A DNA stretch of 64,000 bases from Atherix ibis (lineage: Eukaryota; Arthropoda; Insecta; Diptera; Athericidae): assembly GCA_958298945.1 (NCBI GenBank), contig OY282605.1:29180811-29244810 (forward strand), read 5' to 3'. Every line of letters starts with the position of its first letter. Position 1 is the stretch's first letter. The position numbers and the translations under genes were made by a program. The notes beneath the pieces were generated by a model. The model searched no databases, had not been told where the DNA came from, and saw nothing but the letters and a program-made list of their open reading frames with translations. Shown here in pieces: positions 1-11,329 of this stretch.

Positions 1-1865
1 ATTTATTTTGCATTTGTAGCAGCATAATTTCTGAGTAAATAAAATTTATCATAGAAAGTACAATTTTAAGCTTCTATTAAAAGCCAGAATTTAAATAAGA
101 GTTTTTCCATTTAAAATGCATACAAAATAGCAAAAATGCTACCCAAAGATTGGATGATATTTTTAATTAATTCATTTTTTCATATTATTGAAATTTCTTC
201 TTGGTAATATTAAATTGAAGTATCCTTGTAGCCAGGACTATTCAAGTAGAAAGTATTGTTGTTAAAACGGGGAAATTCTAGTTAACCATGAATGATTTAT
301 GGTTTTATGTAAATACTTAAACTGAAATGAAATTAATTAAATCATAAGTCTAGAAATCTTGATGACTTCTGGCGAGACTTTAATTTTAATATTAGACCTT
401 AAAAAATACCAAAGCAATTGTAATTGTTGTAAACATAAGTTAAAAAGAAAATTTTCATTTATCTACGCCGAGTAAAGCTAAGAGGATGAAGACATTGGCG
501 TCTAATTAAAATAGTTTTAATGAATATTTTTGCAAGATTTAAGAGATTCTCATTTGAGAGGAATTTAATTTTGCAGTTTTGAAAGATGGAAATTTTGTAT
601 GATATTTTTTAAGACTGTTGTTTTTTTTTTGCACAGGAAGAAGAAAATTGTATAATATTGTAAGATTTATCACTGGCACAGAAGCTATGAATTCTGTTGC
701 CTATAGCGTCACATTTTTGCTGCCATCTGGTGACATCAAAGTGTAAGTTGACTGGAAATTGTTTTAGTTGAAAAGTGGCAGAGTTTAAAATTCTCTTATT
801 CTAGCTATGATCATAAATTCTGTCGGTTTGGGTATATTGGTAGCACTACGCTACCGATGGACTAGGTCAGTGATGGCGAGCCTTTTTGAGAATTTTGTAC
901 ATTAATTTTTTTAGTACTAGCTCATGGGTCACTAGGTCAGTGGCGTTACTTAAAAAGGGGGAGGGGAGGATGGTTAAAACTACTTTTTTTTTGTTCTAAC
1001 TTTTAAAGTCCTCTAAAAATTTTATGTTTCTTTTTTATTTTAGAACTTTTACTTTTGCAAAATTATTTGGTAAAGAGCCCCCATACGGTTAATATAATAT
1101 TTTGGATTTTTAGTGTGGGATCATTATTATCTGCACTAGTTTTAGACATTTTTATCCCAGCTTCGCCAAATAAATTCGATTAACTCGATTGTTTCGAATT
1201 CCATTTTGTATGGATATAAAATAAAGTGAAATGTTTTTTCAAAACTTTTTAATTGATTAAATCTTTCCGCAAAAATCATGTTTTATTTCCTGTATATCAT
1301 CATTAAATATTTTTAAAATTACATTTTTTTGAATGTCAAGCATATTTTTCAAAATTTATAATATTTGGAAAATGTTTTTGTAATTGACGAAAATATTTCA
1401 TGATTTTCATTTTCAAATCCGTAGTAAAGATGTCAAAGTTCATCATAAATTTTTTAATATTTTTAAACATCATTAAAACTATTTATTGGTACAGTTCTTT
1501 AAAGTGCTGAGTGATATCGCATAAGAACATTAAATCATTTAATTAATTTTTATTTGATAATTCGTCAAAATTATTGTTTTTCTCATTCAAAATGAACTTA
1601 ATTTCTTCTAATAAAATTACAAACCGATTAAGGACTTGACCGCAACTGAGACATTGAATATTTTTGTATGTCAATATTTCTGAATACTGGTACTCAATTT
1701 TCTCTATTAAGAAATTTGTACTTATAAAATTGATGGCTTTTTTAATTACAACTGGCATTACATTGGAAAATGTTTTTAAACCTTGCTGGTGTTTAAGTGT
1801 TTGGATTTTTAAATTTTCAAAAAATACAGAAAAATTATATAAATAAATAAAATTTTTATTTGAAT
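1..1865. other. AT-rich sequence, no gene recognised
   Basis: Both strands are broken by frequent stops and the only open frames are short (60-71 codons) and low in complexity. A small inverted repeat (GGTAGC ... GCTACC, 839-855) is visible but nothing else is structured. I see no exon, RNA gene or transposon signature here. Confidence 0.6.
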
Positions 1866-1869
1866 CGAT

Positions 1870-2870
1870 AAATTAATGGTTACCATTTACTTTTTACAGA
1901 TTAATATATATAAATATCACCCAAAATTACGTTTTAAGTGATTTGGAACCACTTTTTTGAAAATCACGGCTGGTATCTTGCTAATAACATATGTAATGTT
2001 GTCTTCCAAGGCTGCAAGTGACGCTGATTTTTTGCCATAGAGGAATAATGCTGGTTTATCGGTATAGATGTGTGACTTCACGTAGGCCCATAAAAAATAG
2101 TCTAGAGGCGTCAAATCGCATGATCTTGGCGGCCAACTCCAATAAACAATGAACATATTGAGAGATGAGTTCGGTGAGATAAATTGCTTACCGAACTCAT
2201 CTTTCAATATGTCCATTATATGTAACATATAGTGGCGTCTTGTTAAAACCACATGTCGACTAGGTGCAGTTCTTGCATTTTGGGCAAAAAAAAGTCTAAA
2301 ATCCTCAAGCGATAGCGGGCGCCATTGACGGTTGCAGCCAACGTCATCTTTAAAAAAATACGGATTGATAAACCTCACCAAACGGCGTATTTTTCTGGGT
2401 GCAATAGCTGCTCTTGCTTTACCTGTGGTTGTTCATCATATCCAATGCAACAATTTTGCTTTCACATATTCTCAATCAACCAGAAATGAGCTTCGTCGCT
2501 GAACGCAATAAAAAAATTGATTCTTCTCAAGTTGTTATATGTGCCACTCACCGAAAATTCTCTGCTCTAGCAGGTCGTTCGGCTTCAGTTCTTTCACGAA
2601 CTGTATTTTATCTTCTTTCGGATCAAGGTCCTTGCGTAGAATCTTTCACATAGTCGAGTAACGCAATCCCAACTGATGTGAACGACGAAAGATGGATAAA
2701 TCGCGGTCTTCACCAACACTGGATGCTATGGCAGCAATATTTTTCCCTATACGCACTATACGCACATGCTTTAGTGGTTTGATGTCAAATAGCATCAAAT
2801 TGCGGTGAAATTTTGTCACTATGGCTTGCTCATAAAATATGTCGAAGTGCGCAAAACACATTTTTCACAT
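1870..2870 (-). pseudogene. Dead Tc1/mariner-superfamily transposase, DUF4817-type
   Basis: Read on the minus strand this is a decayed DDE transposase. The N-terminal helix-turn-helix part keeps an 'IAAIASSVGEDRDLSIFRRS' stretch (about 2670-2750). It is followed by an 'LKPNDLLEQR' linker, a first catalytic Asp in 'FSDEAHFW' (about 2490) and the hallmark C-terminal motif 'PPRSCDLTPLDYFLWAYVKS' (about 2070-2130), which carries the third catalytic acid region. The usual second-Asp motif (WFQQDGA) is replaced by unrelated residues. In-frame stops and frame changes occur near 2400-2520. A 23-bp fold-back copy (2153-2212) interrupts the region just before the PPRSCDL motif. The very N-terminal helix typical of the group is not recognisable. 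Such enzymes normally cut and paste their own element in the nucleus; this copy cannot. The family call is by motif. Confidence 0.8.
2153..2212. repeat. 23-bp fold-back inverted repeat inside transposase
   Basis: Arms 2153-2175 and 2190-2202 plus its extension to 2212 are reverse complements with one mismatch, separated by 14 nt. On the minus strand the downstream arm encodes the expected 'MDILKDEFG' sequence. The other arm encodes an extra, non-homologous stretch just before the PPRSCDL motif, so it looks like an inverted copy added to the gene. Confidence 0.8.
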
Positions 2871-3299
2871 AAAACGAATTTTGTTAATAAAATTCAATAA
2901 TTTATAAATATTATTCGGGTGTAAGTCTTTCCACGATGGAATTGAGCACTTTTGACTTTAACATACATCATGTGTCACGCTTAATCGGTTAAATATAAAA
3001 ATATGAAAAACCAAACCGCAACAAAATTACCCGATTTATTAAAACGAATAAATATATTAATTAGTCCGTCAAAAAAGTTATTTTTCGATTAACTAATATA
3101 TTTTATTGGTTTTATAGAATAATTTCGGCAGATGGAGTTTAAAGAAAATAACTTTTGTAAGAAAATAAGTCGTATTGTAATAATACTAGATGCCCGTTTA
3201 ATAGGTGGATACTTTTATTGAAATCGGTGTAGTATATAAAAAGTTATTCTAGTTCTTATTATAAAAATTATTCTATTCAAAAAAATTATTCTAGACAAC

Positions 3300-3640
3300 G
3301 CATCGCAGGTTTGTGAAAAAAATTGTGGCGTTTATGGTAAAGATGCTGTAGCAAAATCAGTAGCTTTCATTCTGGAAATGGCGACGTTAAAGACCAGCTC
3401 CGTTCTGATTAGCCAATTACCGAAAAAATTGATAAAATTGTCGAGAAAATTAAACATTTATCAAACCGTTTTAAGCCATTTGCTAAAAACTGAATTTAAA
3501 AAAAATTTGGTGTTTGGCTGCCTCATGAATTGTAAGGTGAGAAACAAGCGATACGTTGCTGAAGCGCAATGAAATTGAGTCATTTTTGAAAAAAAAAATT
3601 GCGAAGAGAATCTTTTGGGTATTGGAAAGGATAGTAAATT
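3300..3640 (+). pseudogene. Mariner transposase fragment, cecropia-like N-terminal half
   Basis: Plus-strand reading, spread over at least two frames, gives pieces in the order expected of the DNA-binding half of a cecropia/Hsmar1-type mariner. There is a 'YGKDAVAKS'-like segment near 3335. A helix-turn-helix with 'IDKIVEKI' and 'YQTVLSHLLK' follows (3430-3490), then an 'FKKNLVFGCLMNCK' stretch in the place of the family's KKLDVWVPHEL (3495-3535). Last comes a run reading roughly 'KRNEIESFLKK' (3560-3590), where the family has KRNEI.PFLKR just before the first catalytic Asp. Neither the catalytic triad nor terminal inverted repeats could be located. It is an old, truncated and frameshifted relic; subfamily assignment is tentative. 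Confidence 0.5.
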
Positions 3641-3690
3641 ATTAAAGTTTGGGATAAAAAATAAAATTTCCTCATCGTAAAATTCTACAG

Positions 3691-3716
3691 GAGTATGGTC
3701 AATGATGACCATACTC
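3691..3716. repeat. Perfect 11-bp hairpin
   Basis: GAGTATGGTCA and TGACCATACTC flank a 4-nt loop. It lies just downstream of the mariner relic. No T-run or other terminator context follows. Confidence 0.7.
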
Positions 3717-3719
3717 AGA

Positions 3720-5750
3720 GAGCATGTTTTTTATCTAGACAACCTTGTCGCTAGCTTTAAAGGAAGATTTCGGGAGGATTCGAAATTTTTGCTGAGGGGA
3801 TAATGAAGACACCAAAAGGTGTTTAGTTCTCCAAGGGAGAAGTAGAAGAAAAAATGAAAAAAAATTGTAAAAATTAAAGAACAATTACTAAAAAAAATTA
3901 AGGAAACTTAACCTGGTTAAAAGCGAAATGAATATAATTTGAGAGGGTAGGTATCAAAATTCTAAAGGCAAAAATAGTTGGAAATTAAAAAAAATAAATA
4001 AAAAAAAATATTTAAAAAAAGAAAGAAAACCAAAAAAAACTAAAGAAATGAGAAAAAAATTATGAAGTCGACCGTCGACTTTGGTGGGAGAGACCTAGCT
4101 GGTTCGTCACTCACTAGCCTATTCTCAATTCCACCCTGTGGCACTCCGCAGGCCAAAATATATGTGGTATACCCCTTTTTGTCACATTTCTATATTCTTA
4201 ATATGATATATCAGTGTTATTTATTATTTATGAGAAGATTAACAAGGGTATTATTTGCACATTCATTAGGTAAGATATCGAATCCCGATTGTATTGGCTT
4301 TTTGGTCTTCTGATGCCTGCGCATACGTGCTGTTTTGTACGTACAATCGTACCATGCTGATTCCATGTACGCCCTTGCTCTTAAGTAACACCCAAAACAT
4401 TAATGCTATAGTTAAGACTACCATAAATTTTTTTTATTAATGCTATTTATCGTTAATAAAAGCATTTAAAAATATGCATTTTCAATTATTAGAATATTTT
4501 TTGTTACTGAATAATACTCATGAGAAAATATATTAAAAATAGAGAAAAATATGCAATTCGGCACAGTATTCATTTTATAAATATTATTAATTATTGTTTG
4601 TGGAATACATAATTATGATAGAACTATTATTTGCAGAGGTAGTAAAATTCAGAAGCAAACGGACGAAGCCATAATACTGTCATGCTGATGGTGTGAGGAG
4701 ATCGTAAATTATCAACTCAACAAGTTGATCAAGTTCAATCCGAATTTGTAACTTTGTCCATCATACGGGCATAAATTTTACAAAACCTATAAATATTCTG
4801 TCCTGTTTGACCATTACTCACAAATATACATATAATCTATTGCGATTATATGGGTGGAGAGAAGGTAAACTTTTCAGGCTTTGTGTTCCGCACGTACAAT
4901 CAATATTCCTGACAAATATATCCTGCTGACCTCTCGAATATCTTATCTGACTGTCTATCTAGTCCCATTTCATGGTGACAAATATATTATCATCATGCAT
5001 GAAGTATGCTTAGAAGATCTCTCACTGAATATAGTCGAAAAGTTGATTTTTATCAACCCACACCAGAACTGGATATACTAGCACTTAAGTACTCGTTGGA
5101 GACTTGTTTATTTACAGATTGGCTATAAAGTCTTGAATTGGTCATTTCCAAACATTATCAATTTGGGGCTCTCGTTTTTCTACTTGACTTCTATCTAAAT
5201 GGATTTGACTTTTATGCCATTGAAAAATTATTGATTTTCCTAAAGCTTTCTAAGTCACCAGAATTAAAGTATTCGCCCATATTGACCATGTTGGAATTAT
5301 GCAAATGCGATCGAGACTGAGGCTAGTCAACGCAGTCACTTGTTCTATATTTTAATCAAAATTGCCTTTTATTCAGCTTTTTATTTCTAAAAGAGAATAT
5401 TTTTTTTTTTTTTTTTGGTTAGTTATTTTTCATTAATATTCATTTCCCATCTAAGGATAATGAATTTTTATTTAAGATTCATTATAAAAGCTTACCTGGC
5501 TTTTTATGAAATTCGTCCTTTTCTAATGCATAAATTATGGCAAAATTATTTATGGTATTTTCTAAATTAAATTTATTATTGTTTTTATCAAATTGTATTT
5601 TGTTTTTTGGCAGCCTAAGTTTTTGTTTTGAATTTTTAAAATCCTGTCGTTCATTTTTTGTTATGAATATTTTTAAAATAATATTTTGCTCTTACATAAA
5701 GTAAATAGGAGAAAATTTTTTTTATTAAATATTTTTAATCAATTTGAGAA
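3720..5750. other. No gene recognised
   Basis: The stretch includes A-rich sequence (3840-4060) and some less AT-rich sequence (4060-4400 and 4660-5330) with short open frames of 60-83 codons that match nothing I know. The 4660-5330 part has more balanced composition than its surroundings and could be an eroded transposon, but no motif supports that. Confidence 0.5.
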
Positions 5751-5824
5751 ATTATTCAAACTTAAAAATGCAGGATTTTTGGCAAACTTTGAGTGTTTAT
5801 TTTGAAAAATTGTTGCAATATATT

Positions 5825-6862
5825 TTATTCAAAGTATTGTCCATCGGAAGCCACTACTTTTTCCCATCTTTCTGGCAACATATGGATTCCGCGTCAAAAA
5901 AACTGCTCCGGTTTTGAGGCCAAGAATGAATCGAGTCAATTTTTGATGCCCTGTTCTGAAGTGAAGCGTATTCCGGTGAGGGTGTTTTGCATGGATCTAA
6001 ACAAATGGTAGTCGGACGGGGCAAGGTCTGGGCTATAAGGCGGGTGAGGCAAAACTTCCCAGCCACTGTTTTCTAAATAATTTTTAACCGCTCTTGCAAC
6101 ATGAGGCCGAGCGTTGTCATGATGGAAAATTATGGCTTCGTGTCTGGTCGCATATTCCGGGCGTTTTTCGGCCAATGCTCGCTTCAAACGGATTAATTGT
6201 ATTTGGTAGAGGTCGCCTGTGATGGTCTGGCCCGATTTCAATAGCTCATAATAGATCACACCGTTCTGATCCCACCAAATACAGAGCATTACCTTGGCGC
6301 CATGGATATTTGGCTTTGGCGTTGATTTGGCTGGTTGGCCGGGCTAAACATACGATTTTTTGCGCTTTGGGTTGTCGTAATGAATCCATTTTTCGTCGCC
6401 AGTAATGGTTCGATTCAAAAACGACTTCTTTTTCTGCCGTTCAAGCAGCATTTCGGACATGCAAAATCGCCTTTCAACGTCTCTCGGCTTCAATTCATAT
6501 GGGACGCAATTTCCTTGCTTTTGGATGAATCCTGCTGCTTTCAAACGTTTTGAAATGGCTGCTTGAGTGACTCCCAATGATTTGGCAATTTCTTCTTGAG
6601 TTCGACAACAGTCTTCGTCGAGTAATGCCTCCAAATCTTCATCTTCAAACTTTTTTGGCTGACCTGGTCGTTCTTTGTCTTCCGTGTCAAAATCACTCCT
6701 TCTGAACCGCACAAACCATCTCTCGCACGTTGAAATCGATGGAACATATTCAGGATAAGCTTCGGTGAGCAATCGATGTGCTTTAGCTGCATTTTTTTTC
6801 AAATTGAAGAAGTAAATCAACACTTCCCGCAAATGGGATTTTTTTGGTACGAAATTCGACAT
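5825..6862 (-). pseudogene. Mariner transposase, 345 codons, three nonsense mutations
   Basis: The frame runs from ATG at 6862 to a TAA at 5825-5827, exactly 345 codons, the length of Mos1 transposase, with no frameshift. The N-terminal half holds the paired helix-turn-helix DNA-binding region and the WVPHEL-like linker (here CVPYEL). The catalytic triad is D156 (GDEKW), D249 (HHDNA) and D284 (APSDYHLF), so the DD34D spacing is intact. Three in-frame stops kill it: TAG at codon 173 (6344-6346), and TGA at codons 309 (5936-5938) and 323 (5894-5896). Both TGAs probably replace Trp codons, giving 'KNxLDSF' and 'FFxRGIH'. The absence of indels suggests a fairly recent death by point mutation, or relaxed decay of a low-indel copy. 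In life it would bind the element's ends and move it by cut and paste into TA sites. Confidence 0.93.
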
Positions 6863-6901
6863 TTTTGAAGCAAAAAAAAACTTTGTTGTTTACACTATTT
6901 C

Positions 6902-6960
6902 GTTCAATGACTAATCGAGAATGAATGACATATGTTCAATGACTAATCGAGAATGAATGA
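6902..6960. repeat. 27-bp direct duplication, period 32
   Basis: The 27-nt segment starting GTTCAATGACTAATCG occurs at 6902-6928 and again at 6934-6960 without mismatch, within the 5' untranslated part of the mariner element. A perfect match suggests a recent local duplication. Confidence 0.85.
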
Positions 6961-7269
6961 ATGACAGTTATTAACACAAACCATGTGTAAAAGTTATGCC
7001 ATCTGTTGTCAATCCCGCATTTTTAAGTTATACACCCAAAATTTAAAGAAAACGCTAAATCAGTTTGAAAATAATTATGGAAAATATATTTGGGAATTTG
7101 TGCTCTTAGTATGATATATTAGTTAATTTTTCCGTTTCTTCAGATGAGGTTTTAGAGTAAAAAAAAATCATCTAAAGAAATGACAAGCTTGGCAGTAAAT
7201 TATATCCAAATTCTGGTTTAAAAATATATCTAAATTTTACACTGAAGCTCAGTAAAATGTTATAGACCT

Positions 7270-9545
7270 AATTGATCTTTAATAAATATCATACATAAAA
7301 AAATCTTGACTTCCCAATTGGGTATGTTTTAAAATATGTAGTTTAAAGTTGCTATCAGATCTTATCATGTCAATTTTTATGTTAATACTCTTCATTTTCA
7401 GATTCAAAATGTCTGTCGATATAATTTGATGATGAAAATTTTCTACTCTATAATATTTATATTCAGAGAATATCATGTCACAAAAAAATATCGACTTTAG
7501 AGCCAAAAAGCCTTAATTTTGAGCTCCAAAGTATCTATCGACCTTATTTGATCACAAAAAAAATGTAGAATGCAAGATTTGGCATAGGTCCAAAGTTACT
7601 ACTGATCCGATTTTGTTATAAAAATTGTTGGCTTTATATTAAAAATTATCTAAATTTGAAGGTCAAACTATCTGAAGACCTAATTTCGCGATAAAAGAAA
7701 ACTTGGCTGCTGCAATCGAAATGGTCTAAAGTTATGTGTAGGTCTAAAGTGTACATGAAGCTAATTTAACAAAGGAAAGATCTTGACTTCGCATTATAAT
7801 TATCTAAATTTTTTAGGTCAAGGTATCTGTTGACCTAATTTGATAGCAAAAAAATTTGTACTTTAAGATTCGGCATAGTCTAAATTTATCGCTCCCCAGT
7901 ATTTATGCATCGAATTTTATGACCAAAATGATCTCGACTTCTTATTAGAATTGTCTAAAACTGGAGGTCAAAGTGTCTATTGACCTAATTTCTTGACAAA
8001 TAAAGTCTTTATGACACATTTGAGTCTAATTTGAATTTTAAAGCCAAGTTGGCTATCAGACAATATATCATCCAAAAAAATATCGACTTAAATCTAAAAA
8101 AATTATTGGCTTTGCGTCCAGATGTAGTTCTTAATTCTTAGGTCCAGAAGATCTTTCCACCTAATTCTATGACAAAATATATTGACCGCAAGACTAGGCT
8201 TAGTCTAAATTTAAAGGTTCGAAGTTATTGATGAATCCAATTTCATGACAAAAAACATATCGGCAATATATTAAAATTGTCTAAATTTATAGGTCAAGAT
8301 GTCTATTGACCTAATTTCATAATAAAAAGTCTGCACTGTAAGATTAGGCATAATCTAAATATATAGGTCCCAAGTATTTGTGTACCCAATTTCATGACAC
8401 AAAAATCTTGACTTCTTATTGTAATAAAATTTTATAATATTATAGGTCAAAGTGTCTGTTGCCCTAATTTTATGACAAATAAGGTCTGAACTACACATTT
8501 AAGTCTAACTTAAATTTGGTTATTAGACAATATACTATCCAGAAAAAATATCGACTTTCGTTCAGATGTGGTATATAATTCGTAGGTCCAGAATGTCCTT
8601 CCACATAATTCCGTGACAAAATATCTTGACTGCAATATTAGGCTTAGCCCAAATTTAAAGGTACGAAATTGTCCATGAATCCAATTTTATGATAAAAAAC
8701 ATCTCGGCTTTACATAAAAATTGTCTAAATTTGTAGGTCAAGGTGTCTGTTGACCAATTTCATAACAAAAAAATCTGTACTGTAAGATTCGGCATAGTCT
8801 AAATTTGTAGATCCCAAGTACTTATGCATCGAATTTTATGATAAAAAAGATCCCGACCTTCACACTATAATTATGTAAGTCAAAGTATCTAATGACTTAA
8901 TTTTGTGTACAAAAATAAATGGACAGCAAAATTTCCACAAATTCATGAAAAAAAATTTAGACTTTAAACTACAATTTTCTAATATTGTAGGTCACAGTGT
9001 CTGTTGACCTAATTTTATGACAAAAATAATTTCTACTACACATTTGAGTCCAACTTAAATTTTGAAGCCAAGTTGGCTATCAGATAATATAATATCATTA
9101 AAAAATATAGACTTCAGAGGCAGACGCGGTCTTTAGTTTTTAGGTCTAAAATGTCTTTTCACCTAATATCATGACAAAAAAAATCTTGACTGCAAAATTC
9201 TGTATGGTCTAAGTGTATAAGTCCTAAGTGCTTCTAGATTAAATTTGATTAAAAAAAAAATGTCGACCTGAATTAAGTCGATAGATACTTTGAAGGTTAA
9301 AACATCTATCGACCTAATTCTTGTTGGTCGATAGATACTTCGACCTTCAAAGTATCCATCGTCTTAGTGCTTATTTATCCAATTTTATGACAAACATGAT
9401 CTGAAGTGCATATTTGGACTAGACTTACTCTAATTTGTAGGTCAAATGATCTATGGGATAAATTTTATCTTAAAAAAATTTGGACAATCAAAATTTTTAG
9501 GTCTAAGGTGGCTATCTCCTAAATACTATGAAAAAGTCAATCCCG
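7270..9545. repeat. Tandem array of ~75-bp monomers, palindromic core
   Basis: The sequence repeats a degenerate ~75-bp unit: a GTCTAAATTTGTAGGTCA part, a TGTCTGTTGACCTAATT part, a TTATGACAAAAA part and a CTTGACTGCAAGATT part. Consecutive units aligned at 7814-7963 give 75-nt spacing. A variant segment with 'GCCAAGTTGGCTATCAGA' returns at about 8043, 8510 and 9067, so a higher-order period of roughly 470-550 bp (6-7 monomers) is layered on top. A well-kept subset carries AGGTCA and TGACCT as an inverted pair with a 10-nt spacer. No open frame is maintained. The start is gradual; the end near CCGCCGATTTTAAGAATCGG is sharper. The same satellite recurs at 14.6-15.7 kb. Confidence 0.8.
9279..9361. 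repeat. 19-bp hairpin within the 75-bp array
   Basis: CGATAGATACTTTGAAGGT (9279-9297) pairs with 9343-9361 with one mismatch. A second, shorter palindrome (GTCGATAGAT with ATCTATCGAC at 9304-9313) uses the same left arm. The paralogous segment at 15.37-15.47 kb has the same arrangement with more mismatches. Confidence 0.8.
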
Positions 9546-10036
9546 CCGATTTTAAGAATCGGTCACAGTTTTTCAAATAGGTTCTGTTAAAAAAGTACTT
9601 AATTCAACGTGAATGCTAACAGGATCTTGTGTATCCACATATGTCTTTGATAATGCTAGCAAGCAGTTCATTAATGGTTTCGTTAATTATTCAAAACCAA
9701 AAAAAACATGCCAATTAGTCTAGTAAATAAATCGAATTTGTTTTTAAATTTTTCGTTGATATTAATGATAAAAAAACTATACCGTAAATATTATCTTCTT
9801 TTAAATTCCTCACAAAACTCAATAAATATTATCTTAGTGTGCTGGTAGTTTCATATACCACAGTTCGCTGAAAGGGATTTGTAGAAATGCAGTTTGTATT
9901 TATTTTAAACAGACAGGTTCCCGTATAATTTCCTTTACATTTTGTATGCAGTCAAGACCAGCTAAATGAATTATTTCCTTTTACGTGTATATCTCAAATA
10001 AAACGTTACATTTTATATCGAATTTTAAGAGTAATT
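9546..10036. other. No gene recognised
   Basis: AT-rich sequence between the satellite and the open frame that follows. No motif or repeat was seen. Confidence 0.5.
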
Positions 10037-10474
10037 TTGTTTTGTTTGTTCTATTTTTATGCAATCGCCATCATAAACCCTTTGCGAGCTGAACTTATCT
10101 TCTACAACAGCATGAAAAATAGTATTTTTCAAACCATCTACTATACCGGCACTAATTTATTTTTGCGTTACCGTGGAAAGAGGGTGAGTTTCGTGGTAGA
10201 TACGATGTTTATAACCGAAACCGTTCAACAAATACTGTACTCACATTTATGTGTTATCGTTGGTTTTTTCCTTTATTTTACCTTTTTATCCAGTAGAGAA
10301 AATTTCTATTTACATTTCATTATAGAACTAACCAGGATACACTTGTACAGAGCAGAGTTTATCAGGACTCCTTTGGGATTTTTTGCTGCTACTGTCAGAT
10401 ATACCGACATAAGGTCTACCTGCTTATATGAGCACTCGTATGTGTACACACTTTTAAGATCGCAGTACCGCTAA
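10037..10474 (+). CDS. Unassigned open frame, 145 codons from a TTG
   Basis: I do not recognise this product. The frame is open for 145 codons, which is long for such AT-rich DNA. Many codons end in C (ATC, ACC, TAC), unlike the neighbouring sequence. The first ATG in frame is codon 26 (10112), giving a product of about 120 residues. It contains two hydrophobic stretches, roughly residues 72-85 (LCVIVGFFLYFTFL) and a weaker one near the start, but no signal peptide, catalytic motif or repeat I can name. It could be an exon of a host gene, an old transposon frame or chance. A GGTGAGT at 10184-10190 would serve as a splice donor inside it. There is no supporting neighbour. Confidence 0.2.
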   Translation: MFCLFYFYAIAIINPLRAELIFYNSMKNSIFQTIYYTGTNLFLRYRGKRVSFVVDTMFITETVQQILYSHLCVIVGFFLYFTFLSSRENFYLHFIIELTRIHLYRAEFIRTPLGFFAATVRYTDIRSTCLYEHSYVYTLLRSQYR

Positions 10475-11325
10475 GAACAATATTTGATTTTGGTTTCGGA
10501 ACTTTTTCGAAATTGCTAACGATGAAGTTTCCGAACGAGTTTATTCAGATACAAATGCAATTTATTAACAATTTAACTTTTTTATTTAACATAAGGTTGA
10601 GTTATTGAATCAAATTCATGAGATTGGGGGGTTCGATTTCCAATAACAACGAAATTTTCTTTTCCGATACTTTGAATGACTTTGTGACAGTGCCTATAGG
10701 AATGAGTATAACATATTTCTTCAGAAAAAATTTGAATATATTAGAAAAAAAATCAAAATACTCATCAGAAAAATATATTCAAGATATGGAAAATTTGAAA
10801 TATTGCTCAAATTATGTATGGGAAAGTTTTTGCGGATGCTCTTAATTTACATAATATTTTTGTTTATATTATTTTTTCTTACTTTCAACAATTTCGGTTG
10901 GTTGGTTTGATTGTCAGGATATTATCTCTTCCTATAAAAAAATTTTGCTATTAGAAAACAATTTTTGTTTTGTTGACATTTTAGAACTCAATAAAATTCA
11001 TAATTTCATTTTAACATGTTTTATTTAGAAATAGTAGAAAAAATTCAAGAATTTAATTATTTTTAGATATTTTTTTCTTTTTTTTAAATTTTTCATCGAA
11101 ATGAGCAAGTAATTATTATAAGTTTTGCAATTAATTCGGGGTCAGCTTAAAATCCATATTCTTTTGCGTTTTTTTTTCAGGTAAGGCGGTCTAAAATATA
11201 TAACACAGTTTAGCTGCAATATGATCAAGATTTTAAAGAAACAGGGTTTTAGACACCACAATGTGTTTAGCTCCGTTTTCTTGGCAATCGAACTGCCAAA
11301 TTAGTATTTAAATTTTTGTTGTTGT
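10475..11325. other. No gene recognised
   Basis: AT-rich. A 75-codon open frame at 10618-10845 begins with ATG but has no recognisable domain, and its Asn/Lys/Ser-rich content matches local base composition. Confidence 0.5.
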
Positions 11326-11329
11326 ATTG

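Larger units (their letters stand above)
5752..7037 (-). mobile_element. Mariner element, mauritiana (Mos1-like) type, near full length
   Basis: A ~1.28-kb element. The right terminal repeat (7011-7037, read on the minus strand) begins GGTGTATAACTTAAAAATG, close in form to the CCAGGTGTA... ends of the mauritiana group. The left end carries the matching AACTTAAAAATGCAGGATT (about 5759-5777), but its outermost bases are eroded, so no TA duplication can be confirmed on the left. The transposase gene fills the interior on the minus strand. The 5' untranslated part contains a 27-bp tandem duplication (6902-6960). Confidence 0.85.

Noticed and set aside
10600..10660. A tRNA-like GGTTCGATTTCC box
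   Set aside because: No cloverleaf stems or matching A box could be found around it.
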